This document shows, in pieces, positions 23,675-31,200 of a stretch of DNA of 64,000 bases. Source of the stretch: Limnomonas spitsbergensis (taxonomy: Eukaryota; Chlorophyta; Chlorophyceae; Chlamydomonadales); contig JAYJMM010000101.1 of NCBI GenBank assembly GCA_037349105.1, forward strand, positions 248,001 to 312,000, read 5' to 3'. Both the position numbers and the translations under genes were made by a program. The notes beneath the pieces were generated by a model, which saw only the letters and a program-made list of their open reading frames with translations, had not been told where the DNA came from and made no database searches. How positions within the stretch are numbered: the stretch's first letter is position 1; each line of letters begins with the position of its first letter.

Positions 23675-26600
23675 AAGCAGCAGCATCAGCAACTCACCTC
23701 TCTCACTCTCCCCATTTGACTCCCCCCCAGGACACAACTAGCAGCGAACGTAAGCTACACCCGTGTTTTTGTTGACGACCCTGTAAGTGCGGTGTATGTG
23801 GCTGCTGGCCTGTGGGCTAACGCTCGCACCCTTTCACATAACGGCCGGTCGCGATGCCCTTTAGGTATCAATCAACGGGCGTATTGGCCACCAGTGATTT
23901 TCATTTGGGTTGCCCCTGCTTTCGCCAACCCCCCTGCGCAAGACCCCCCCTCCCAGCTCCACCCACCCTGCTCCACACTCACCACTCCGCCTGGTATGCG
24001 CAGCTCACAGCGCACATCCAGCCTGCTGATCGGGTCGTAGGTGCAGTAAAAGCCGCGCTCAATGACCGTCTCCTTGGTGTACCACAAACCCTGGTGGCAA
24101 GCAAGCGTCCGGGGTTCAGGGTACAGGAGTTTGTTCAATCTTTGGCGTGGCACAGACCCTGAAAAAATTAGGGTGTAGGAGGTGGGTTTGAAGGTGCCTT
24201 TGGTGTACCTCAGACCCCGTGGTAGAAGCCGCGATCAATGACGGTCTCTCAACTGTTACAAAACCCCTGGCGACAAGCAAGTGTGCAAAGTCAAGGGTTC
24301 AGGGTGTGCTCTCTTTGGTGTACCCCAAAACTTGGAACAGGTCATGTTGAGGGTCCAGGGTGTGCTCTCTTTGGTGTACCCTAAACCCTGGGACAGGTCA
24401 TGTTGCGGGCTCAGGGTTGAAGCTGTCTCCTTTGTGTGACACAAGCCCTAATGACAAGCAAGCGTGGAGGGACCAGGATTCAGGTTCCAGGGTGTGTGCC
24501 CTCCTTGGTGTTCCCTTTACCCTGGGGCAGGCATCAGGGTTTAGGGTTAAGTATCTTTGATGCTTTTGAAACCACAGACCCCACGATAGACCCCAGCTGC
24601 GTCCAAGGACAGTCTACTTGAATTATCAGATACTCGTTTGACAGGTAGGGGTTGGGGGGTTAGGTTCATGCTTTTCTTTGGTTCACATCCTTCACCCCAA
24701 GTGGTAGAAACTACGGTCAAGCACGGTCAACTGTGGTGCACTACGTACTTTGGTGGCAGGAAGGGGTTGAGGTTTACAGGTTCAGGGTGTACAGTGTTAG
24801 AGGTAAACTTCCTTTGGTGCACCAAGTACTTTGGTGGCAGGTAGGGGGGTTATTGGGTTCAGGGTGTAGAGAGCAGGGGGTGAACTTAATTTGGTGCAAC
24901 ACAGACTCTGGTGTCCGTTAAGGATTCATGGTAAATGTTTGGGACAAATTGCGTGACCTGCAAACCCTGATGGCAGGTAGGGGGTTTGGGGTTCATGACA
25001 TCCTTGGTGCATTACTATTACAGACCCTGGTGTACGGTTAGGAGTCATGGTTTAGGGTTAAGGACAGATTTTGTGACCTGCAAACCCTGGTGGCAGGTAC
25101 GGGGGTTGGGATTCGGGGTTCATGATATCTGTGATTTCATATTCCAGTGGGAGGTGAGGGTTTAGGGCTGCGCGGCGCTCCCCCCTCCTGCCACCCACTT
25201 GCAGCATGGACAAGGGCTCCACGCTCCCCGTGAGCTCTGCAAAGTACGCTGCCACAGCTGCGCCAGACGACACATCCCGCCCCAGCACGTGGTGGTAGTA
25301 GCCTTTGGACTCCCCGGATGCGGGTTTGACGAGGAAGTTAGCGGCCTTGGCGGCCTTTTGCAGCCAGCAAAGGTCCGGGGGGCCCAGGCCAGGCGTCTGC
25401 ACAGGCAGCACGCACAAACAGGAGAAACATTGTCAGGGAGCTCAGGAGAGACATTGTCTGGGAGCTCAGGAGAGACATTGTCAGGGAGCTCAGGAGAGAC
25501 ATTGTCAGGCAGCTCTGGTTCAAAAGAAGGAATTGAAGTCCAGGTGCAGGCACTCGGATGGTACCATCAAAGTAGCACAATACAGAACAGCTTAAGCCGG
25601 ATTGTGCTACCAAGGTAGCACGATACGGAAGAGGTTGAACCAGATTGTGTGACAGTGCTCAGGTTTGTAAGAAGGAAAGGAAGTCCAGGTGCAGGCACAC
25701 AAAAACACAAATCTCGTCCCCTCCGTTGCCACCTCTATGCCTCCTCCTCCCTCCACTGCACCCATGTGTACCTGTCGGTAGCGGCGAATGAGTTCCCCAG
25801 ACCTCGGCTTCCGAGTTTTAGGATGCGGCACCAGTATCTTAAGAATACTTGAAACGAAAAACAGGTAATGAAAAAATGGAAACGTCATCTGCTGATGAAA
25901 AATGGAAACGTAAAACGGAAGATGGGAAAATGTATGTCGGGCAAAGTAGATCTATACGAGGCTTCTCTGTTGCTGCTTCTGCTGCCATTCAGCCCATGCG
26001 CAGCCCTAGGAAAATTGAGCCCTGGATCAGTTGTGATGCATATTGGCACCCAGTAATGGTAGGCCATTGCTAGAACTCAATCTTAGATCTTCATCAGTGT
26101 ACAGCTTCTGCTCCCATGCAGCCCATGCACCCTCAGCTTCTGCTCCCATGCACCTCCCATCTTCAAATCAGCTCCCCATGTTCAGTTGTGATCAAGATGC
26201 ATGGAGTGGGTCTCTCGCTGCAGCCAAGGCTGGCTGGTGGGGGGAGGGGCTGGCTGCGGTGTGGCCTATTTCCAGGGGTATGAAGGGTAGGAGGGAGAGG
26301 GAGCTCCATCCCTGGGGACATATTTTCACCTTAGGTGAACATAGGGGGGCTAATTATAATTAAAGGCGTTGTGTGGGCTGCATGGCAGCTGCAACAGTCG
26401 CTTGGGAGGTCTACCGTGCCGTGATGCCATTTTAGCAGTGCGGAAGCCCTGGGATGATGTTTATCACAAGGGGATATGGGGGGGCTGGTGTGAATTGTGT
26501 GAGCACCGAAGGGTGCATAGGGTAGCATCAGTCTCATGGAGGTCCATCATACCACATAAACATCTCTGGGAATGAATATGCATCAGAGCTGGACAGGAGG

Positions 26601-27033
26601 GGGGGGGTGGCATATTTCAAATTTGGGTTATACATTGCCATGTGGGCTGCATGGCAACACGAGCTGTCTGATGGAGGTCCATGATGCCAACCTAGCATCC
26701 ATCTGGGGATCTGACGCCCTTGGTGGAACATGAAGCCCATGCGGCACTTCCGGTGGCACATCAGGCGTCCCCCGTACTGGCCTTAGACACGCATGGGAGG
26801 GCGTCAAGCCGATACACCGACGTGCATGAGCACTGCGTCTTTGATTGGCTTCCCGGGCCAGTGGCCAGCAGGGATCCCCTGCGCCAGTCCCTAGGTTGGC
26901 TCTCCGGAGCCCCATGATAGCCTGATGCCTGCAAACCGACCTGCAAGAGCACCGCCAGCGCCTCGTCGCGAGCTACGATGGACTCGCCGAAGTCCTCTTC
27001 GATTGCCTCGCATATGCCACGTAGCGTGTCCAT
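3607..27033 (-). CDS. Gene B: ChAPs-family (exomer cargo-adaptor-like) protein with giant low-complexity insertion
   Basis: Exons, 5' to 3' on the minus strand: 25772-25847, 25199-25396, 23983-24090, 23069-23166, 21846-21963, 20908-21031, 19136-19281, 18275-18439, 17344-17451, 15985-16035, 14888-14983, 10758-14278, 8616-8658, 7427-7725, 6434-6587, 4220-4360, 3607-3699 (TGA). All junctions are GT-AG and every phase matches the next exon. That gives about 5.5 kb of coding sequence, about 1,845 residues. The first exon is unresolved (candidates 26941-27033 or an ATG at 25888). Landmarks in the order I recall for fungal Bud7/Bch1/Chs6: [108 protein letters not shown]. Fungal ChAPs bind Chs5/Arf1 and carry selected cargo from trans-Golgi to plasma membrane. 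That role here is inference. The family call rests on remembered motif order, not a search. Confidence 0.72.
3715..3812. repeat. GCATGG/CATGAG hexamer microsatellite in the last intron of gene B
   Basis: About sixteen 6-bp units (gcatgg, gcatga, gcatgc) lie directly upstream, on the minus strand, of the last acceptor. They generate spurious His/Ala or Cys/Ser repeat frames. Confidence 0.8.
4220..4360 (-). CDS. Gene B penultimate exon
   Basis: This exon has 47 codons, phase 0 in and out, between TTGTTGCAAACAG and GTGGGC. It encodes [20 protein letters not shown] and a Leu-rich end CCLSLLRVQ. Two imperfect copies of its acceptor (cacttgtgcaaaca) lie upstream between 4376 and 4500. Confidence 0.6.
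4850..5000 (-). repeat. ~150-bp dispersed element, copy 1 of 3
   Basis: On the minus strand it reads aggcccgattgggaccaaacc, about 45 bp later agcagcatgg, and ends with gtagctgacatgtagctgag and cacggaaaaaa. The copies at 7920-8090 (plus strand) and 46095-46250 (minus strand) show the same order of blocks. The terminal tagctga doublets and A-rich end suggest a short retroelement or MITE. Confidence 0.65.
5107..6120. repeat. 16-bp pyrimidine minisatellite, about 63 copies
   Basis: The unit ctcccctgccctccct is nearly invariant, with occasional cttccc variants and a few length slips. Because 16 is not a multiple of three and no unit contains a stop, the array is open in five or six frames and gives long fake ORFs ([20 protein letters not shown] repeats). 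It lies in the intron between gene B exons 6434-6587 and 4220-4360. The minus (transcribed RNA) strand is G-rich. Confidence 0.95.
6200..6345 (-). repeat. Donor-junction copies of gene B exon 6434-6587
   Basis: The exon end plus donor (minus strand GATAGCCAGCTG/GTGGGA) is copied at about 6325-6335 and 6207-6225 as accagctggccatcccaggc and accagctggccatcccgggc. Each copy keeps a GTGG-type donor-like site. Confidence 0.7.
6434..6587 (-). CDS. Gene B exon
   Basis: This exon continues the TPR-like helix in frame ([18 protein letters not shown]), then a small-residue segment ending AAAAQDSQL at donor GTGGGA, phase 0. Four decayed acceptor-side copies lie at 6690-7275 and two donor-side copies at 6200-6345, bracketing the exon exactly. 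Confidence 0.68.
6690..7275 (-). repeat. Acceptor-junction copies of gene B exon 6434-6587
   Basis: Decayed copies of intron end plus exon start occur near 6700-6745, 6945-6985, 7105-7145 and 7220-7265. They can be recognised by cagcctctaccgctccaaca-like cores followed by a cagcacctg acceptor complement. Divergence increases with distance from the true exon. Confidence 0.7.
7427..7725 (-). CDS. Gene B exon with TPR-like helix pair
   Basis: The exon begins [20 protein letters not shown] after CCCCGTAG. It carries an Ala/Gly-rich linker and ends with [20 protein letters not shown] and LAFR, phase 2 out at GTAAGA. The end fits a tetratricopeptide-type helix (W--G-LA-RL-H---AL-AF) found near the C-terminal third of ChAPs proteins. 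Confidence 0.7.
7745..7800. repeat. TTCAGGG heptamer array
   Basis: About eight units of ggttcag form an interstitial, telomere-like heptamer run in the intron just upstream of the gene B exon 7427-7725. Confidence 0.8.
7920..8090 (+). repeat. ~150-bp dispersed element, copy 2 of 3
   Basis: This copy reads aggcccgattggtaccaaac, then agcagcatggctgg, then gtagctgatatgtagctgag and cacgaaaaataaac. It is inverted relative to the copy at 4850-5000. It lies within an intron of gene B. Confidence 0.65.
8345..8610. repeat. ~22-bp degenerate tandem repeat (gcatgccagatgttg type)
   Basis: About twelve imperfect units built on catcagatgttgc and gcgccagatg lie immediately downstream of the donor of micro-exon 8616-8658. 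They are preceded by a short (cag/caa)n tract at 8300-8345. Confidence 0.7.
8616..8658 (-). CDS. Gene B 43-bp micro-exon ([15 protein letters not shown])
   Basis: Acceptor CTTCACCAG, donor GTAATG. Only the phase delivered by the giant exon (AG + G) gives [15 protein letters not shown]. It corresponds to the W-L-D-x-L-F-x-x-L-Y-x-D-L block of fungal ChAPs as remembered. This micro-exon fixes the 3' end of the giant exon. Confidence 0.75.
8880..9342. repeat. 30-32-bp minisatellite upstream of the micro-exon acceptor
   Basis: About fourteen units of ggtgcattcacatcagggtt plus gagaggtta. A variant unit (gaggcagca) returns at semi-regular intervals, suggesting duplication of multi-unit blocks. The sequence next to the acceptor of exon 8616-8658 (agcatcagggttgaaaggtt) is the presumable parent. 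Confidence 0.85.
10165..10262. repeat. CAACAACAT trinucleotide/nonamer microsatellite
   Basis: Runs of caacaacat and caccaacaac lie in the intron downstream of the giant gene B exon. They give spurious Gln, Thr or Val repeats. Confidence 0.85.
10758..14278 (-). CDS. Gene B giant exon: ChAPs segment followed by ~1,100-residue low-complexity insertion
   Basis: One uninterrupted exon of 3521 bp opens after CTATTTTCTCAG with [18 protein letters not shown]. It then runs about 1,140 residues of Ala/Gly/Ser/Pro-rich sequence with (GGC)n, (GCT)n and (CAG)n tracts. The 3' part (about 10920-11100) is an almost pure Glu/Asp/Gly stretch. Embedded short motifs include RTNSEP (near 13350), which fits a 14-3-3 R-x-x-S-x-P pattern, and KRRSS. 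The end is GGC AG/GTGAAC, phase 2. Joining to 8616-8658 creates RWLDELV in frame, so the exon is very unlikely to be a chance ORF. The other ChAPs members I know have no insertion of this size here. Confidence 0.75.
14283..14720 (-). repeat. GAGGGGT minisatellite carrying acceptor copies of the giant exon
   Basis: The acceptor segment of exon 10758-14278 (minus strand cactattttctcag/gagc) is copied at about 14459-14475 and 14632-14648. A copy of the following agccaacatgacctggct segment also occurs near 14443, 14616 and 14707. Between these lie variable arrays of the 7-8-bp unit gaggggt/gagggat. Confidence 0.8.
14785..14820 (-). repeat. Donor-junction copy of gene B exon 14888-14983
   Basis: The text accagcacgataggcagcag is a copy of the exon end acctgcacaatactgtaggc plus agcag. 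It retains the ggtggggg donor on the minus strand. Confidence 0.65.
15440..15890. repeat. ~21-bp degenerate repeat ccggtagatctactgacaaa
   Basis: About twenty diverged units with a central agatct palindrome lie in the intron between gene B exons 15985-16035 and 14888-14983. Confidence 0.8.
16040..16260. repeat. Purine-rich repeat gggagtgagagacagggag
   Basis: Degenerate units of about 16-20 bp, pyrimidine-rich on the gene B sense strand, lie directly upstream of the acceptor of exon 15985-16035. They act as an over-long polypyrimidine stretch. Confidence 0.75.
16870..17340 (-). repeat. Donor-junction copies of gene B exon 17344-17451
   Basis: The exon end cacctcctccaggttcat (minus strand ATGAACCTGGAGGAG/GTG) is copied about ten times at 30-40 bp intervals (for example 17128, 17152, 17172, 17196). 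Each copy retains the GAG/GTGTG donor complement. The copies spread downstream of the exon only. Confidence 0.8.
17580..18262 (-). repeat. Donor-junction copies of gene B exon 18275-18439 plus 17-bp derivative
   Basis: Two long copies of the exon 3' end (about 17820-17900 and 18004-18068, sharing gccggcctgacattgaacg) alternate with about 25 short units of the form ctgttcacaccagatcccct. The short unit contains the donor-flank gatccc of the exon end. Confidence 0.75.
18444..18660 (-). pseudogene. Duplicated pseudo-exon of gene B exon 18275-18439
   Basis: On the minus strand, 18476-18560 repeats most of the 5' half of the next exon in the same frame ([20 protein letters not shown] against [20 protein letters not shown]). 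A shorter, older copy of the 5' edge lies near 18632-18655. If spliced in, the first would duplicate a TPR-like helix. The phase of its flanks could not be verified. Confidence 0.6.
18765..19130 (-). repeat. Three donor-junction copies of gene B exon 19136-19281
   Basis: Copies at about 18765-18840, 18888-18965 and 19013-19085 carry the exon end (minus strand LLVALG-ECL-AGQ) with cctgcccggcatacaggcac and, in two copies, the GTAGGG donor. The period is about 125 bp. They lie downstream of the real exon. Confidence 0.8.
19470..19720 (-). repeat. Acceptor-junction copies of gene B exon 19136-19281
   Basis: Two copies (about 19475-19520 and 19648-19710) repeat the exon start plus the cacctgcaaacataacac acceptor flank. 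Linked ggggaggatcatgc segments between them give a unit of about 180 bp. Confidence 0.75.
19756..20040. repeat. Interstitial TTTAGGG telomere-like tracts
   Basis: Two clusters (19760-19845 and 19948-20015) of gggttta, gggtta and gggttca units lie within a gene B intron. The heptamer is the canonical plant/green-algal telomere unit. Confidence 0.8.
20518..20790 (-). repeat. Donor-side copies of gene B exon 20908-21031
   Basis: Two copies of the exon end (cgtgaagaacgccagtgccg, cacacctgcgtgtatcctgc) sit at 20526-20600 and 20690-20765. Each is followed by the same aacaatggcagccaaaaaaa segment, giving a period of about 165 bp. Confidence 0.8.
21100..21510 (-). repeat. Acceptor-side copies of gene B exon 20908-21031
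   Basis: Three copies of the exon start with its acceptor (ggtccacagc--cttgtccat followed by accctgatcaccagg) occur near 21135-21205, 21305-21370 and 21455-21525, with a period of about 160 bp. Confidence 0.78.
21985..22215 (-). repeat. Acceptor-side copies of gene B exon 21846-21963
   Basis: The junction gggcccatacctgcagggta is echoed as ggggccatacctgaagggca at about 22035 and ggggcaatccttgaggggca at about 22167, each with aggaggagg after it. Confidence 0.72.
22350..23060 (-). repeat. Degenerate donor-side copies of gene B exon 23069-23166
   Basis: More than fifteen decayed units combine cacacctcctgaacgc or cctcttgatc (minus strand TTCAAGAG/GTGTGA) with ctcgtgtgaaccctgaaccc. Telomere-like aaccctgaaccc is interleaved. 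Confidence 0.65.
23367..23393. repeat. Poly-C tract of about 27 bp
   Basis: An uninterrupted C run in a gene B intron. Its length may be uncertain in the assembly. Confidence 0.85.
23508..23690. repeat. CAG/AGC trinucleotide tract
   Basis: An imperfect cag/aac tract ends in about 14 near-perfect cag units (23620-23665). It is intronic in gene B and yields a fake poly-Ala, Ser or Leu frame. Confidence 0.85.
23983..24090 (-). CDS. Gene B exon
   Basis: This exon has 36 codons, phase 0 in and out (acceptor GCCACCAG, donor GTGAGT). It encodes [20 protein letters not shown] and then [10 protein letters not shown], matching the recalled ChAPs pattern FY-Y-DP-SR-D-R-ELPG. About a dozen decayed copies of its acceptor end lie upstream at 24160-25130. 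Confidence 0.72.
24160..25135 (-). repeat. About a dozen acceptor-junction copies of gene B exon 23983-24090
   Basis: The segment tccttggtgtaccacaaacc plus ctggtggcaagcaagcg recurs with decay near 24200, 24245, 24310, 24370, 24425, 24505, 24740, 24815, 24893, 24958, 25008 and 25075. Later copies replace aagcaagcg by aggtaggggg. All lie upstream of the exon on the gene's strand. Confidence 0.82.
25199..25396 (-). CDS. Gene B exon with conserved ChAPs N-terminal core
   Basis: This exon has 66 codons, phase 0 in and out, acceptor CCTGTGCAG, donor GTGGGT. It contains [12 protein letters not shown] and [20 protein letters not shown]. As I recall, fungal ChAPs begin with a similar GPPDLC block followed by a YH-V-G-D-SS block. 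This is the strongest single piece of family evidence together with the 8616-8658 exon. Confidence 0.75.
25417..25515. repeat. 24-bp tandem repeat, four copies
   Basis: The unit gagacattgtcagggagctc plus agga is repeated perfectly except for one ctg variant. It lies just upstream (minus strand) of the gene B exon at 25199-25396. Confidence 0.85.
25772..25847 (-). CDS. Gene B exon (N-terminal region)
   Basis: The exon encodes [20 protein letters not shown] and a basic end RRYRQ before donor GTACAC, phase 2 in and phase 0 out. The frame stays open upstream to an ATG at 25888 that would add a hydrophobic start. The pyrimidine-rich stretch just before TTTCAAG looks more like an intron end. Confidence 0.55.
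26370..26720. repeat. Three diverged ~150-bp direct copies in the 5' region of gene B
   Basis: The order gggctgcatggca, ggaggtcca, gatgcc recurs near 26376, 26522 and 26645. By analogy with other ladders this may mark an undetected 5' exon border, but no exon was established. Confidence 0.5.
26941..27033 (-). CDS. Candidate first exon of gene B (uncertain)
   Basis: An ATG at 27033 opens 31 codons of convincing acidic/helical protein ([20 protein letters not shown]) ending at a possible donor CAG/GTCGGT. This donor leaves phase 0, whereas exon 25772-25847 with acceptor TTTCAAG needs phase 2. A further small exon, or a different acceptor, is therefore needed. The alternative is translation from an ATG at 25888 in frame with the 25772 exon. 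Confidence 0.35.
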
Positions 27034-27943
27034 CGGATGCGATGTCGGGAAGAAAGGGACAGGGCGCTAAGCAGCGTATCTAGCGAAGAAGTACGGCAGC
27101 ATGGGGTGATGGCAGCTTTCGGGTCAGCGTTTTCTGCTCTGCGCCTGGCCTGTGATTTGAAAATTAGGCGGAGCTGCTGATGCAAATCACGGAAACGGTG
27201 TGGTGTACGTTCTCCTGGTTTGAAAAATGACAACGGGCTCAAGCTAGCCGTCTAGTCGAGATCAAGCACCGGACATATTGATAGGCTGGACATTCGTGTT
27301 TAAGGATTTCGGCTGTCAGGATGTTGCTGTGTGCTTCTTACACCTCAGTCAGGTATGCAGACACGTCGACCTGGAACCGAAACCTGTAAATGAAGAACGC
27401 CATTTATGAGTGATCTGTAGTGTGGACGCGCTCTACTCTGGATGGCTGATCTTCGACATGCACGGATTGCACGCCTTGGATGTGACCTCCATGAGCCCAC
27501 TATGACTACACAGCCTCCTTTGGCTATGTCCCCCTTTGTAATGTTGCGTTGCGTCATGCGCATCCGTGCAGATCTGTATCTCCGGTTCGTACTTCCTGGC
27601 CCTATCGGGCAACGATTTTAGGTGGATGCTTCGAGCAGTAACAGCAAACCCCACCCAGTAATCGAGCAACAGTCGACACTTTTCTGATGCAGCATCCCCA
27701 TACCGCGCAGCCCGCTCTCGCTCCAATCATCACGGCACCGGGTCTCGATAACCCGGCATTTCAAAGTTCTCTTCGTTTTATATGTTACCATCTGTCTCTG
27801 TTACTCGCTTCCTGGCCTTTTGACAAAAACCTTGAGGGCCAGTAAATGCGTTGCCGCTCACTGCATAAGTAGCAAGAGACCACGCCACCGCGATCCTCCT
27901 TCGCCAGCTTTTCCTGCAGGTACCGACTGCCGTCGCCTCTTGA
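27034..27943. promoter_or_regulatory. Divergent spacer between genes B and C (possible bidirectional promoter)
   Basis: This 0.9-kb interval separates the candidate start of gene B (27033, minus) from the ATG of gene C (27944, plus). It is free of the tandem repeats that fill the introns. No TATA box or other element was identified with confidence. Open frames at 27345-27726 (minus) have a vague RNase H-like TDA motif but are interrupted. Confidence 0.4.
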
Positions 27944-28206
27944 ATGGCTTGCACCTACGAACCCTCGCCGCGATCACGTCATCAGCACCAGCCAAGCAGC
28001 AACTCCTCTTGGCTCGAGGAGACCGGCAAGAGCTCGCTGTTCACCGAACGGCCGGTGAAATCGCCACAAACTGCTGCAGGCGTCAGCCTTGACTTCATCA
28101 CCCGGCTACTCCAGTTTTCTTCGCACCACATCGACAAGTGCACCAGCACTGCAAGCTTTGTAGCTGAGGCAGTGCTGCCCCTGACTGCCTTATCCGGGAA
28201 GTGCAG
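27944..28206 (+). CDS. Gene C exon 1
   Basis: The ATG sits directly after an in-frame TGA. A Ser/Pro-rich leader is followed by CTSTASFVAEAVLPLTALSG, which leads into the TIR-like domain. The donor is AAGTGCAG/GTGAGT, phase 2, and joining to exon 2 gives GKCSLVDLVP. Confidence 0.75.
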
Positions 28207-31200
28207 GTGAGTGGCTGGTGGACAGTCAGACGTTCACATGCATCCGTTGTTTCGTGCATCCGCTTGAGTGCATGGGGGCTTCATTACACCTCTAGATTGA
28301 ATGGAGGCTTGCATGGCGCCTGTATATTACATGGGGGCTTGCATGGCACCTGCAGATTGCATAGGGGGCGTGCTTGGTGCCTCTTAAGTGCATGGGGGGT
28401 TGCATGGCGCCTCTCTAGTGCATGGGGTTTTGCATGGCGCCTCTCGAGTGGATGGGGTTTCGCATGGCACATTTAGAGTGCATGGGGGTTGCATGGCACC
28501 TTTCGAGTGCATGGGGTTTTGCATGGCACATTTTGAGTGCATGGGGTTTGCATGGCACCTTTCGAGTGCATGGGGTTTCGCATGGCACCTTTCAAGTGCA
28601 TGGGGTTTCGCATGGCACCTTTCGAGTGCAGGGGGGGGTGCATGGCACATTGTTAAGGGGCAACATCACATGATGGCATGGTGGCATTGTTGCCTGAGTA
28701 GCTAGTATACGGATGATCCATTGCATCCACCCCAGCCATGCAGTGGCTGGACAGTAGGTGAATGGCTTGTGTTTGGACAGATACCATACAAGCCCCATGC
28801 CCCCGCCTCATGCATGCATCGCCTGGTAGGCGATGGTGAGTGGGCCTGCATGGCACCTCTTGAGTGCTAAGGGGATTTCATGACACCTCTTCATGCATGG
28901 GGGCTAAAATAACTCCTCCGCATGCATGGGGGCTTGCGTAACACCTCTTCATGCATGGGGGCTTAAATAACTCCTCCACATGCATGGGGGTTTGCGTAAC
29001 ACCTCTTCATGCATGGGGGCTAAAATAACTCCTCCACATGCATGGGGGTTTGCGTAACACCTCTCCATGCATGGGGGCTAGAATAACTCCTCCACATGCA
29101 TGGGGGTTTGCGTAACACCTCTTCATGCATGGGGGCTAGAATAACTCCTCCGCATGCATGGGGGCTTGCGTAACACCTCTTCATGCATGGGGGCTGGAAT
29201 AACTCCTCCACATGCATGGGGGTTTGCGTAACACCTCTTCATGCATGGGGGCTAAAATAACTCCTCCACATGCATGGGGGCTTGCGTAACACCTCTTCAT
29301 GCATGGGGGCTAGAATAACTCCTCCGCATGGATGGGGGCTTGCATAACACCTGTTCATGCATGGGGGCTAGAATAACTCCTCCACATGCATGGGGGCTTG
29401 CATAACACATCTTCATGCATGGCGGCTAGAATAACTCCTCCACATGCATGGGGGCTTGCCGAGCACCTGTTCATGCATGCGGGGCCTAGAATAACTCCTC
29501 CACATGCATGGTGGATTGGGTAACACCTCTTCATGCATATGAGATTGCATGTGAAGTTTCTGAAGTTTTTACAGTCCAGCAGAGCATCAGATTTGATGCT
29601 TGGGACATGTGCCTGTAAACCGGTACAGGCAGGCAGGCTCTACATACACTAGGACAGCGAGCGAAAACCAGTGCCCCCCCTGGGCTAGCAACCAACACCC
29701 GACCACTGAGCAGTAGTGGGAATGAACCTATGAGTGCAGAAGATAAACATGACGTACGTGCAAAATAGTTTGGTTGGACACCTCCTAGAAAAATTGAGAA
29801 TGTATAGATTTTACACAACAGTGTTTGAGTGAAGCTTGGAAATTGTGTGGAACTGTGTGATGCGTAACGTGTAGTGTGTTGAGTGTTTACAGATTTATGA
29901 CATTCTGGTATGTGTGAAAATCATTGAGACCTGCATGCTGACTGTCGGAATGCGTGACGGCTCAAACGATAGTTTTATGGTGCATGGGGTGTCTCTTATG
30001 GCATGAAGGCATGTATATCTCTGTATATGGCACATGCTTTTTTAAAGAAAGGAGGAACAGTACGTCCTGCAGGAGTGCGAGGGTTGACGTAACAGTACGT
30101 CCTGCAGGAGTGTGAGGGTTGACGTAACAGTACGTCCTGCAGGAGTGTGAGGGTTGACGTAACAGTACGTCCTGCAGGAGTGTGAGGGTTGACGTAACAG
30201 TACGTCCTGCAGGAGTGTGAGGGTTGACGTAACAGTACGTCCTGCAGGAGTGTGAGGGTTGACGTAACAGTACGTCCTGCAGGAGTGTGAGGGTTGACGT
30301 AACAGTACGTCCTACAGGAGTGTGAGGGTTGACGTAACAGTTCGTCCTGCAGGAGTGTGAGGGTTGACGTAACAGTGCAGCCTGGGCCATGGCTTTTGTA
30401 TAGCCCCGCTCACCCTTACCTCGTGCCTCCACTGGGAACGGCACCATCCACCGCATAGTTTTGTTGTTTTTAGCGCACTCCGGACCACCCTTGGGGAAAG
30501 TCCGACACTGGGCGAAACAGAACCAAACTATGACCAGCTGGTGGTCAGTGCCCCAAGCCTAGGGCATGCTGCACTCGAATTCCTTGGCTGCAGGCCGCGA
30601 CGAGGCTGCCATGTAGGTATATAGCTGATATGCTCTGAAAACTGCATTATCATGCTCCCGATTTCGCCATGAAAATTCGGATGCAGCCGCACTGCCTGCA
30701 CCAGTACATTTGACATATATGAATTCGAATTCGAATTCGAATCTGAATTCAAGTGCCGCTCCCACTGCCCTGCAGTCTGGTCGACCTGGTGCCCGGAGGC
30801 TTCCTCGGACGGCCAACATATTACGTGGTCCACGCTTGGGGGGCACCTCTGCTGTCCCTCCTGGAGCAGATAGTGCACCGCCTTTCGCCCCACGGTAAGC
30901 TAGGCTGCTTGATGGAGCGTGCCTCAGCTACAATTCTGCTACAATTCAGATATGCCACTCTGTCAGACTCATTGGCCCCATTTTTAATCCCCGTTCACTC
31001 CCGTCCTTGTGGGTCTGATATCGGCCACAACCCCATGTAAGTGTGCATACAGATTGTGGTGATGAAGCAGCACTCACCAGCTATAATTCAGCTACTAGTC
31101 AGCTTCCCTGTTCGCCTTTTGATCCTCCACCTCTGTATGCAGGCACGGGCCAGAGATCTCTGGATGTGTGGATAGCCTTTGTGGCCATAGGGCTGCACTT

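Noticed and set aside
27345..27726. Possible relic of a retrotransposon RNase H (IQICTDA followed in another frame by a Gly/Val-rich segment)
   Set aside because: There is only a short, frameshifted resemblance with no other element domains or LTRs seen. It would need a profile search.
28260..30378. CRISPR-like array (regular repeats)
   Set aside because: Units are contiguous without unique spacers, and the context is a eukaryotic intron.
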